From an uncultured Bacteroidota bacterium (GTDB taxonomy: Bacteria > Bacteroidota > Bacteroidia > UKL13-3), in assembly GCA_903897855.1 (NCBI GenBank), contig CAIUDH010000004.1:1-64000 (forward strand): DNA of 64,000 nt, given 5' to 3'. The position numbers and the translations under genes were made by a program. Shown piece by piece: positions 38,315 to 46,266 of the stretch; position 1 is the stretch's first letter; the number at the start of each line of letters is the position of its first letter. Under the pieces are notes generated by a model that worked only from the letters and a program-made list of their open reading frames with translations, was not told the origin of the DNA and ran no database searches.

Positions 38315-39979
38315 TCAATTCAAACTAAACCCAATCTTATTTTTGGAATTCATTCTAAACTGAGTTTCTTCTTCCACATAATTCAAAATCCGAGCTGTGC
38401 AGTCACTTTCTTCATCCGATAATATTTTATCGACGAGATACTTCTTTTTAATATTTTGAATCTGCCCACCACTTAAGCTATTTCTGGTGCTTATATCATG
38501 CAATAAACTTGAAGGCAATTCGGGAAACTGACTTTCCAAAATACGAAACCGAGTTTCGTTATTAGGGCTCTCAAAATTTAATTTATAAAGCATACGTCGG
38601 TCAAAAGCGCCGTCGATATTACTTATTAGGTTTGTGGTAGCAATAAATATCCCGTTAAAATCTTCCAACTCTTGTAGCAATATATTCTGCATCGAATTCA
38701 ACATTTGATCAACCGAACTATTTACTTGTCGGCGTTCTCCCAAAATAGCATCTGCCTCATTAAATAATAGAATCGGTGTTTGGTCAAACTGCTTTATAGC
38801 TTCCTTATAATCTTTAAACACCTTCTTCATGTTCTTTTCCGATTCGCCGACCCACATATTTTTGATAGAGGCGATATCTACCTGAAGGATGGTACGGTTA
38901 TGTAATTTGGCAATCTGTTTCACCAACTCCGTTTTTCCCGTACCCGGTAATCCATAGAACATCATCGTTAATCCAGGTTTCATTCCCGCCATCGTGAATT
39001 TAGTCTCTAAATCAATAAATTTTTCGTTAGAAGTGAACTTAAAGATCGTGTCGATTGCTAATTTGTTACCTGGATTAAAAAAGAGCACCTGCTCCTGTAT
39101 TTCCTCCGGCTTGATAATCTGACAGTATCGAGAAGTGAATTTTTTATCCGCAAAAAAAGTACAAGAACTTTGTATCTCCTTTAATAAATCTTCATTCAAA
39201 GTAACCGCCGAGAAATCGGCCAAATTAGGATGGACAAATTTGAGGTAACCATCTCGCATTAAGGCACTTTTCCCGGTTCTGATACTCATTAATAAATAGT
39301 ATAACTCCGTACAGCCGTCCGTGAACATTTCAATGACCTCATTCAGATCCAGTTCTTCTTTATTAAACAATACCTCGGTACTCATCCAGATTAAAACATA
39401 TTTTTCAGCGGGTGAAAGATCTTTATTAACCAAGATGTTCTCGAGATACGAGAACCGATTAAAACGTTCAACAGCGCTCAATATCGACTCTACCACCTCT
39501 TCTTCAGGCACGCTTCGTCTGGTATCTGTAATAATTTTGCGAATCGTAAAGAGGGCATCGGTTAGGTTTTCAGGAACCGAAATCTGCAATTTAGACTTAT
39601 CATTTTGCATCACCGCTCCTATTACATCACTGGCAATCTCACAATTTTCTGGCGAGTTCATATACTTGTTTGAGACAAATTTAATCCAACCTCTCGTGCG
39701 AAACTCCCTCATGCATTCACTGGCATAAATAGAATCAAAGGCATCTAGGCCCATGAGCCGCATCGTTTTATTGATTGAACCAGGTTCACCTATAATTTGC
39801 CCACAAATTAAGACTCCTATGACTGCCGAAGTTTTTTGGTCTACCTCAAAAAAATCCGAAACACAAGCTAAACTCGACTCTAATTCAAGGAGCACTTGCG
39901 GATTTTTGAACAATAGTTTTTTCTTGTCAAAGATGAGTGTAATACTGTTTAGAATTGGATTTTCGATTAAGCTTGACAT
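38315..39979 (-). CDS. AAA+ ATPase with unassigned N-terminal domain
   Basis: The C-terminal half of this 554-aa protein is a classic AAA domain: Walker A GLPGTGKT near 345, the pore-loop segment IKNMWVGESEKNMKKVF, Walker B PILLFNEADAIL near 400 with Asn where Asp is usual, sensor 1 IFIATTNL and arginine finger region GAFDRRMLYKLNFESP. The first ~320 residues are mainly helical and I recognise no domain there. AAA proteins of this shape remodel or unfold partner proteins. No obvious partner is adjacent; the WYL regulator gene is convergent, 125 bp away. The function is unknown. Confidence 0.85.
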   Translation of the reverse strand: MSSLIENPILNSITLIFDKKKLLFKNPQVLLELESSLACVSDFFEVDQKTSAVIGVLICGQIIGEPGSINKTMRLMGLDAFDSIYASECMREFRTRGWIKFVSNKYMNSPENCEIASDVIGAVMQNDKSKLQISVPENLTDALFTIRKIITDTRRSVPEEEVVESILSAVERFNRFSYLENILVNKDLSPAEKYVLIWMSTEVLFNKEELDLNEVIEMFTDGCTELYYLLMSIRTGKSALMRDGYLKFVHPNLADFSAVTLNEDLLKEIQSSCTFFADKKFTSRYCQIIKPEEIQEQVLFFNPGNKLAIDTIFKFTSNEKFIDLETKFTMAGMKPGLTMMFYGLPGTGKTELVKQIAKLHNRTILQVDIASIKNMWVGESEKNMKKVFKDYKEAIKQFDQTPILLFNEADAILGERRQVNSSVDQMLNSMQNILLQELEDFNGIFIATTNLISNIDGAFDRRMLYKLNFESPNNETRFRILESQFPELPSSLLHDISTRNSLSGGQIQNIKKKYLVDKILSDEESDCTARILNYVEEETQFRMNSKNKIGFSLN

Positions 39980-40370
39980 AAGATAAACATCGGTAAAATA
40001 AAATCGGGGTGCAAATGTATTCGACTCGTTTGCCGCCTATTTACAAGGTGAAAATAAAAGCGACCTATTTTACAAAGAAGATTACCTATACCCAGATCCA
40101 TCCTGACGATGGAAGGATCTACTCTGTTTCATCCTAAAAAAACTCCCATTCAAGATTAAACCCAGTGACGAGAGCTTAGTTGCATTTTCCGGTCCCGCAT
40201 TTTGGAAATTAATTCTAACCCAGCACATCAAATAGGAAAATACCCAACAATACGATGCATCAAATCGAGAAATTTAATTTTATTGTGAATCTGATCCAAT
40301 TGTCCGTAATTCGTGGTAAACTTTGAACGCAGTAGCTTCTAAAAGAATCTAACAAAAATCCTTTATCAAT
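39980..40370. other. Intergenic region between AAA+ gene and PH-like gene
   Basis: A 391-bp divergent gap. I see no open frame, tRNA or strong hairpin; GATCCATCCTGACGATGG near 40095 has only short partial symmetry. It must contain the promoters of both flanking genes, but no clear -33/-7 pair is visible. Confidence 0.4.
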
Positions 40371-40652
40371 ATGGAAACATTCGTGGCTTCAAGACTTACC
40401 GCCGGAAACAAAATATTCCCATCAAAAATAGTGATTGACCAGCTTGGAATAACACTCATCATTCCCGGTTTATTTAGTGGAAATGAAAAAACAGTACCCT
40501 ACAACAAAATCGCTTCGGTCGATATTGATTGCCCCTTGGTGGGTTACTCTACCATCATTATTGAAACTACTGGCGAGGGTTGTATAAGAGCACATGGTTT
40601 TTTAAAGACTGAAGTAAAACGCATGCGAGAATTAATTCTAGCCAATATTTAG
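40371..40652 (+). CDS. Small bacterial PH-domain-like protein
   Basis: This 93-aa protein has a beta-rich body followed by one C-terminal helix (TEVKRMRELILANI), with the segment YNKIASVDIDCP typical of bacterial PH (bPH) domains, where it follows a charged turn. There is no signal peptide or membrane segment. Its role is unknown. The HNH gene follows 33 bp later on the same strand, so the two may be cotranscribed. Confidence 0.6.
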   Translation: METFVASRLTAGNKIFPSKIVIDQLGITLIIPGLFSGNEKTVPYNKIASVDIDCPLVGYSTIIIETTGEGCIRAHGFLKTEVKRMRELILANI

Positions 40653-40685
40653 AAACATCGTACAAAAACACAAACAACTTTTGCT

Positions 40686-41078
40686 ATGAGAACAATCAAG
40701 ATAATAACACTGGTTATTTGCCTCTTCGGCTTTTTAACTTCAATACCAGCACAACATTATAAAAAAGATGGAACCCCTGATAAGCGTTACAAAGAAAACA
40801 AAACTTCTACCTACAAAAGCAGTGCTTCAAAGCCGAGCTCAACCAAAAAGAGTTATAGCACAAGTACTGGAGTAAAGAGAGACAAGAGTGGCAAAATTGC
40901 AAGAAGTGCATCGGCCAAAAACGAATTTATGAAAAAATCGGGATACCCTAAAGGCCGTAAAGGGTATGTGGTAGATCATATTATACCCTTAAAAAAAGGG
41001 GGGTGCGATTGCCCCTCTAATATGCAGTGGCAAACCATCAAAGAAGCTAAAGCAAAAGACAAGGTCGAGGCTCCCTAA
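40686..41078 (+). CDS. Exported HNH endonuclease-family protein
   Basis: The 130-aa protein starts with a signal peptide (MRTIKIITLVICLFGFLTSIPA). A Lys/Ser/Thr-rich linker at ~25-80 follows, then a compact HNH core with DH at 97-98 in YVVDHIIPLKKGG and Asn112 in PSNMQWQT. The DHIIPL...SNMQWQT pattern belongs to small HNH nucleases of bacteria and phages. The leader suggests cleavage of DNA outside the cytoplasm, perhaps for nutrient DNA or against competitors; there is no immunity gene that I can see. The linker is highly basic. Confidence 0.82.
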   Translation: MRTIKIITLVICLFGFLTSIPAQHYKKDGTPDKRYKENKTSTYKSSASKPSSTKKSYSTSTGVKRDKSGKIARSASAKNEFMKKSGYPKGRKGYVVDHIIPLKKGGCDCPSNMQWQTIKEAKAKDKVEAP

Positions 41079-41407
41079 AGGTTATAATTAAATTAAAAAA
41101 TCAGAGCAATACAAAACAACTTAATTCTAGTATTGCAATATTTAATACCTTTGAGCTAAGAAACCATCCTTTGAAGGAGATCTTTAAACCATTATTCAAG
41201 TGAGAGAGTAGAGGCATTTCATTGCCATCATTGTAATAACCAGAGTAGCAAATTGTATAATTATATCTGCAAAATTTGGAATTTGAATTTTTAATTGTTT
41301 TGAGAGAAAAAAATCCTTTTCTCTTAGTCGTGTTTTTGCATAAGAGCCTATCTATTGCCAATACACGTTGAGGTATAGCCGACACTAAAAATAGATAAAA
41401 AGCAGCC
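41079..41407. other. Intergenic region upstream of hybrid kinase
   Basis: A 329-bp gap. TACCTTTG at 41146-41153 matches the -7 box and would start an mRNA with a ~250-nt leader into the kinase gene, but no -33 TTG sits at the right distance. A minus-strand frame of 102 codons spans the gap and I judge it to be chance. Confidence 0.35.
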
Positions 41408-44008
41408 ATGATACCTAATGATCAAAAAGTGAGTCCTGAAATTCGTAGCGCAAAAAAATGGAAGTCTTTTGTGATTCTGATTATTGGAATTGTTTTATCC
41501 ATTGCAGCGACTATTTATAGCCTAAAATATTTAAAATCGATCGCAAAGCAAGAATTCACCTTGGTATGTAACGAAGTCAAAGCAAAAATAAATATTCGTC
41601 TTTTTACACAAGCTCAACTCTTAAGAAGCGGGGCAGCATTCTTTGCAGCATCAAAGTCGGTTACACGAAATGACTGGAAAGTATTTATTGAAAGTAATAA
41701 ACTCAATAAGAATTTACCTGGCATCACTGATATTGGGTTTTCAGTTATTATTAAAAAAGAACAATTACAACAGCATATTCAACAAATCAGAAAGGAAGGG
41801 TTTCCGGAATATCAAGTTTATCCCTTAGGAGATCGGGAAATTTATACTTCTATTATTTATCTTGAACCTTTTGCCGGAAAAAATTTACGAGCCTTCGGTT
41901 ACGATATGTTTTCGGAATCGACCAGAAGAAAAGCGATGGAACAAGCCTGTGATTCTGACCTGGCAGTACTTTCAGGAAAAGTTTTACTGATGCAGGAATC
42001 CGAAAAAGAGGTACAAGCCGGCAATTTAATGTATGTGTCCATTTTCCGTAACGGGTTGCCAACGATAACAAAGGAAGAAAGGCGCAGCGCTGTTTTGGGC
42101 TGGGTATACACTCCGAATCGTATGAATGACTTAATGCATGAGGTTTTAGGAATTTGGGACTTAAACGATGATAACAAAATCCATCTTCAGATTTATGATA
42201 ATGATGAGATTTCGCTAAATTCTTTACTTTACGACTCCCAGTCAAATGACACCATAGCACATACCGATAACATTGCTGAAGCACTTAAAATCCCATTTGT
42301 CTTTAATGGGAAATTATGGACTTTGGTTTTCACAAAACCAAATCAACAATTTTTAATTTTGTATAGTAAAGTGCTCCTCGTTTTTTTTACTGGTTTTGTA
42401 ATTAGTTTATTATTGTTTTGGTTGTCTCTGTCAATCTTTAATACACGTTTTAGGGCGGAGCAAATAGCAGAAAAGCTATCCTCGAAATTGAAGGAAAGTG
42501 AATTGAAATTTTCACTATTTATGGATTTTTTACCCGTTTCAGTTTTTATAAAAGATCAGGATGGCAGAAACATGTTTTTTAACCGTCACCTTATTCATTT
42601 AATGGGCTTTCAAAACTGGGAAAATAAATCAAATGGTGATTTATTCAATGATAATGAGGCTTCTAGAATATCAGAAGATGATAAAAAAGCCATGGAGCTG
42701 GGAACATTCAAATTCGAAGAAATAATAATGGATGGTAAAGGCATTCATCGAACCTTTGAAACTCGGAAGTTTTTAATACCACGGCAAGGGCAAGAACCTC
42801 TTTTAGGGGGTATTTCACTAGATATCACTGAGAGTAAAACACATCAAAAAATATTAGAGCAACACGAAATCAAATTAAGCGAACTTAATGCCACCAAAGA
42901 CAAATTTTTCACGATTATCGCCCACGACCTCAAAAGCCCCTTTCATTCCATTATTGGTTTGAGTAATTATCTTTTGGATCAAATTGATAATAAAGACATT
43001 GAAGGAATTCACAAGTACGCCAATTTAATCTTAAATTCTTCCAACAAGGCGATGGATTTAGTAGTAAATTTGTTAGAATGGTCGCGATCACAAACTGGCC
43101 TGATAACCTACAAACCGGAGCATTTCGACCTCGTATCTTTAATCGACAGTACGACTCTATTGTTTAATGGAATTGCCTTACAAAAATCAATCACCATAAA
43201 AAGTATTTTGCCTCCTGCAATTTCAATCACGGCTGATAAGGATATGGTAGGTGCGGTATTAAGAAACTTAATTTCAAACGCCATTAAATTTACCAAGTTA
43301 GGTGGTGAGATCAAAATTTCCGTTTTGGAAAAGCAAAACGAGATTTTCTTTTCGATAAGCGATAACGGGGTGGGTATATCAGAAAACAGTATTGAGAAAT
43401 TATTCCGGATCGATCAAAGTTACTCCACCACCGGTACAAACGATGAAACAGGAACTGGGCTGGGTCTAATCATTTGCAAGGATTTTATAGAAAAGAATCA
43501 TGGCAAAATTTGGGTAGAAAGTGAGCAAGGCAAAGGTTCGACATTTTATTTCACCCTGCCCTACAGCAACGAATTGATCGTGAAAAATAGGTCTGCCAAC
43601 TCGATTGTTTCAACTACCAAAAGCCTGGACACTTCGACACTCTCGAAATTAAAAATACTCATTGCTGAAGATGATGAAACGTCAGAAAAGTTGCTGTGCC
43701 TGCAACTTAAAGCATTTTGCAAAGAATTTTTTATCGTAAAAAACGGGGTTGAAGCCGTGAGAATTTGCCGTGAGAATCCTGACATCAATCTAATAATGAT
43801 GGACATCAATATGCCTGAAATGAATGGATATATAGCGACACAGGAAATCAGGAAATTCAACACGAACGTTGTTATTATAGCTCAGACGGCTGTCACCCTA
43901 ACGGGAGCAAGAGAAAAGTCGATAGCCTCGGGATGTAACGAATATATGGTAAAACCTATTAACAAAAACGAATTACTGGCATTCATTCAAAAGCATTTTG
44001 AGTCCTAA
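41408..44008 (+). CDS. CHASE-PAS hybrid sensor histidine kinase / response regulator
   Basis: This is an 866-aa membrane sensor. Order: TM1 at ~21-42, an extracytoplasmic CHASE domain at ~70-290 (AAFFAASKSVTRNDW, GITDIGFSVII, AFGYDMFSESTRRKAM), TM2 at ~320-345, a PAS domain at ~368-480, HisKA with phospho-acceptor His506 (IIAHDLKSPFHS), HATPase_c (NLISNAIKF, DNGVGIS, GTGLGLIIC) and a receiver domain with Asp799 (MMDINMPEMNG) and Lys849 (VKPIN). CHASE domains bind small ligands such as cytokinin-like molecules in plants; the ligand here is unknown. No DNA-binding output domain is present, so it must pass phosphate to a separate protein. Confidence 0.93.
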   Translation: MIPNDQKVSPEIRSAKKWKSFVILIIGIVLSIAATIYSLKYLKSIAKQEFTLVCNEVKAKINIRLFTQAQLLRSGAAFFAASKSVTRNDWKVFIESNKLNKNLPGITDIGFSVIIKKEQLQQHIQQIRKEGFPEYQVYPLGDREIYTSIIYLEPFAGKNLRAFGYDMFSESTRRKAMEQACDSDLAVLSGKVLLMQESEKEVQAGNLMYVSIFRNGLPTITKEERRSAVLGWVYTPNRMNDLMHEVLGIWDLNDDNKIHLQIYDNDEISLNSLLYDSQSNDTIAHTDNIAEALKIPFVFNGKLWTLVFTKPNQQFLILYSKVLLVFFTGFVISLLLFWLSLSIFNTRFRAEQIAEKLSSKLKESELKFSLFMDFLPVSVFIKDQDGRNMFFNRHLIHLMGFQNWENKSNGDLFNDNEASRISEDDKKAMELGTFKFEEIIMDGKGIHRTFETRKFLIPRQGQEPLLGGISLDITESKTHQKILEQHEIKLSELNATKDKFFTIIAHDLKSPFHSIIGLSNYLLDQIDNKDIEGIHKYANLILNSSNKAMDLVVNLLEWSRSQTGLITYKPEHFDLVSLIDSTTLLFNGIALQKSITIKSILPPAISITADKDMVGAVLRNLISNAIKFTKLGGEIKISVLEKQNEIFFSISDNGVGISENSIEKLFRIDQSYSTTGTNDETGTGLGLIICKDFIEKNHGKIWVESEQGKGSTFYFTLPYSNELIVKNRSANSIVSTTKSLDTSTLSKLKILIAEDDETSEKLLCLQLKAFCKEFFIVKNGVEAVRICRENPDINLIMMDINMPEMNGYIATQEIRKFNTNVVIIAQTAVTLTGAREKSIASGCNEYMVKPINKNELLAFIQKHFES

Positions 44009-44183
44009 TTTAATTTAAATCACAATCACTTTCCACCGGTTTCAACGCTCTTTTCAAGAATACCACCAAGGTGTATAGCCTTCGTGGCGACTTGGGTAAT
44101 TTCTTATCTGCACTATTTGGATATTCCAAACCCGAAAATTTGTTTGTTTTTTTTAAAATCAAGCCTGTTGCATTCCAGAAAGG

Positions 44184-44220
44184 AAAGTGTAAAATGTTTT
44201 ACACGATTGATTTACACTTT
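44184..44220. other. Overlapping alternative hairpins upstream of tRNA-Ala terminator
   Basis: AAAGTGTAAA (44184-44193) can pair with TTTACACTTT (44211-44220), or GTGTAAAA (44187-44194) with TTTTACAC (44197-44204). The two foldings exclude each other. The element lies 175 bp after the kinase stop and could be that gene's terminator on the plus strand, though no T-run follows. Confidence 0.5.
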
Positions 44221-44227
44221 AAAACTT

Positions 44228-44272
44228 AAAAAGTCTGTAAAGCATTGATTAACAATGTTTCACAGACTTTTT
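44228..44272 (-). terminator. Terminator of tRNA-Ala
   Basis: A 20-bp imperfect stem (44228-44247 with 44253-44272, two mismatched positions that can wobble-pair on one strand) with a 5-nt loop. A/T-rich ends give a short T-tract on the minus strand. It is 15 bp below the 3' end of tRNA-Ala. Confidence 0.7.
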
Positions 44273-44287
44273 AAAGACTTTATTTTG

Positions 44288-44360
44288 TGGAGAATATCGG
44301 ACTCGAACCGACCACCTCAAACATGCCATGCTTGCGCTCTACCAGATGAGCTAATTCCCC
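44288..44360 (-). tRNA. tRNA-Ala (anticodon GGC)
   Basis: On the minus strand, acceptor arms GGGGAAT and ATTCTCC pair with one wobble, followed by discriminator A. The D-arm is GCTCATCTGGTAGAGC. Stem CAAGC/GTTTG encloses loop ATGGCAT, giving anticodon GGC. The T-arm has GGTTCGAGTCC. Length is 73 nt, without encoded CCA. Confidence 0.96.
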
Positions 44361-44497
44361 TTTAAATCATAGATAATTTTGCGTAAAACGTAAAACTATT
44401 TACTTTGCAATAGTACGTATTTTTTTTAAAAAAATTCGCCTCATTAAAAACTTACCCACCAATTTATTTTTCTTAGAGTGCATTTCGTTCTATTTTA

Positions 44498-44505
44498 TAT
44501 TTTTG
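44498..44505 (+). promoter_or_regulatory. -7 promoter box of trpS
   Basis: TATTTTTG fits TAnnTTTG and ends 8 bp before the trpS ATG at 44514, so the mRNA would be almost leaderless. The -33 region is T-rich without a clear TTG. Confidence 0.5.
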
Positions 44506-44513
44506 CAGGCTTT

Positions 44514-45518
44514 ATGATAGAAAGAGTTGTTAGCGGTATTCGTCCTACGGGAAATCTGCATTTGGGAAATTATTTCGGTGCCTTGCAAAATTTTATTAAA
44601 ATGCAAGACACTCAAGAGTGCTATTTCTTTATTGCCGACTACCATTCGCTCACCACCCACCCCCACCCTGCCGATCTTCATAAGAATGTGAAACAGGTTT
44701 TAGTTGAATACCTGGCAGCTGGCTTAAACCCCGACAAATCGGCGATTTATTTACAAAGCGACTTGCCAGAAACAGCAGAAATGTATTTGCTGCTCAATAT
44801 GAACGCCTATATGGGCGAATTAGAACGTAGCACTAGCTTTAAAGATAAAATTCGTACCCAGCCCAACAACGTTAATGCAGGGTTGCTTACTTACCCGGTG
44901 CTGATGGCAGCCGACATATTAATTCACCGAGCCCATAAGGTGCCTGTTGGAAAAGATCAGGAGCAACACCTGGAGATGACACGCGAATATGCCAGAAGAT
45001 TTAATAGCATGTATGGGCAAGAATTTTTTCTCGAACCAACGGCCTTTAATTTTGGCGAGAAATTAGTAAAAGTACCGGGACTTGATGGTACCGGTAAGAT
45101 GAGTAAAAGTGAGAGTGGTATGAATGCGATTTTTTTGGTAGACGACGACAAAACAATAGAAAAGAAAATTAAAGCAGCGAAAACCGATTTAGGCCCGCAA
45201 GGAAGTGATACGGCATTCTCGCCTGAAATAGAAAATATTTTTGGACTTTTCTCTCTCGTTAGCACCAAGGATACTTTAAAATATTTTGAAGACAAATGGA
45301 AAAAGGGAGAAGAGAAATGGTATGGGGAGATGAAAAAACAACTCATTGCCGATATGATAAAATTCATTAGCCCGATCAGAAATAAAATAACAGCCTTAAG
45401 TGAAGACGACAGTTACCTGAGCAAAGTAGCGAAGCAAGGTGCCGAAAAAGCACATGAGAGTGGAGCCCAGACCGTGAAGGAGATGAGAGAAATTATTGGG
45501 TTCAGAAAATTCTTCTAG
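44514..45518 (+). CDS. trpS: Tryptophan--tRNA ligase
   Basis: This class I aminoacyl-tRNA synthetase charges tRNA-Trp. The HIGH-type motif is LHLGN at 15-19 and the KMSKS motif is at 195-199. Other family segments are SGIRPTGNLHLGNYFGAL, ADYHSLTTH and VPVGKDQEQHLEMTRE. I choose the ATG at 44514 (MIERVVSGIRPTG), giving 334 aa; an upstream GTG at 44478 would add 12 residues that overlap the promoter box. Confidence 0.97.
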   Translation: MIERVVSGIRPTGNLHLGNYFGALQNFIKMQDTQECYFFIADYHSLTTHPHPADLHKNVKQVLVEYLAAGLNPDKSAIYLQSDLPETAEMYLLLNMNAYMGELERSTSFKDKIRTQPNNVNAGLLTYPVLMAADILIHRAHKVPVGKDQEQHLEMTREYARRFNSMYGQEFFLEPTAFNFGEKLVKVPGLDGTGKMSKSESGMNAIFLVDDDKTIEKKIKAAKTDLGPQGSDTAFSPEIENIFGLFSLVSTKDTLKYFEDKWKKGEEKWYGEMKKQLIADMIKFISPIRNKITALSEDDSYLSKVAKQGAEKAHESGAQTVKEMREIIGFRKFF

Positions 45519-45593
45519 TGCTTATTTTGACCTCTGATTACAGATAATGAAAACAAAATTTTTAATTACTAATATTTAATTCTTAATTGCAAT

Positions 45594-46214
45594 ATGCATA
45601 TAGCCATAGCCGGAAACATAGGCGCAGGAAAAACAACGCTCACCACCTTACTTGCAAAGCATTACGGTTGGACACCACAATTTGAAGAAGTGGATAATAA
45701 CCCTTATATCGAAGATTTTTATAACGACATGCAACGATGGAGTTTTAATCTACAGATTTTCTTCTTGCATAATCGCTTTAACACCTTGGTGCAACTCAAA
45801 AAAGATAAAACCAAAACCATTATTCAGGACCGTACCATTTATGAAGATGCCTACATCTTCGCCCCTAACCTGCATGCCATGGGGCTCATGAGCACACGCG
45901 ATTACGAAACTTATAGCCAGCTCTTCGAAACCATTAAGTCGCAATTAAAAGGACCCGATTTGCTTATTTACCTTCGTGCCACCATTCCTTCCTTGGTGAA
46001 TAATATTCAAAAAAGAGGGCGCGATTTTGAAGACAGTATTCGTCTAGATTATTTGAAACGCCTCAACGAGCGCTACGAAGCCTGGATTAGTAAATATAAA
46101 GACGGCAAACTATTAATTATTGATATTGATGATATGAATTTTGCCGAGAATAAAGAACATCTTGGTGAAATCATCAATAAAATTGAGCGTGAAATAAACG
46201 GCTTGTTCAAATAG
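45594..46214 (+). CDS. Deoxynucleoside kinase
   Basis: This 206-aa enzyme phosphorylates deoxynucleosides in the salvage pathway. It has P-loop GNIGAGKT at 7-14, the FNLQIFFLHNRF substrate-binding helix, the catalytic DRTIYEDAYIFA segment, and a lid region QKRGRDFEDSIRLDYLKRL. It belongs to the dNK/dGK-dAK group rather than to thymidine kinase; the preferred nucleoside cannot be told. A MoxR-like gene follows after 52 bp. Confidence 0.92.
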   Translation: MHIAIAGNIGAGKTTLTTLLAKHYGWTPQFEEVDNNPYIEDFYNDMQRWSFNLQIFFLHNRFNTLVQLKKDKTKTIIQDRTIYEDAYIFAPNLHAMGLMSTRDYETYSQLFETIKSQLKGPDLLIYLRATIPSLVNNIQKRGRDFEDSIRLDYLKRLNERYEAWISKYKDGKLLIIDIDDMNFAENKEHLGEIINKIEREINGLFK

Positions 46215-46266
46215 CCGATTACTTCCTCCTCTTTCCTTTCCTTCTACTCCATCAAAAAATATTTCT

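Noticed and set aside
41101-41409. Minus-strand open frame of 102 codons before the hybrid kinase gene
   Set aside because: Its composition is unlike neighbouring proteins, it has no domain or clear start context, and it overlaps the kinase start; most likely chance in a non-coding gap.
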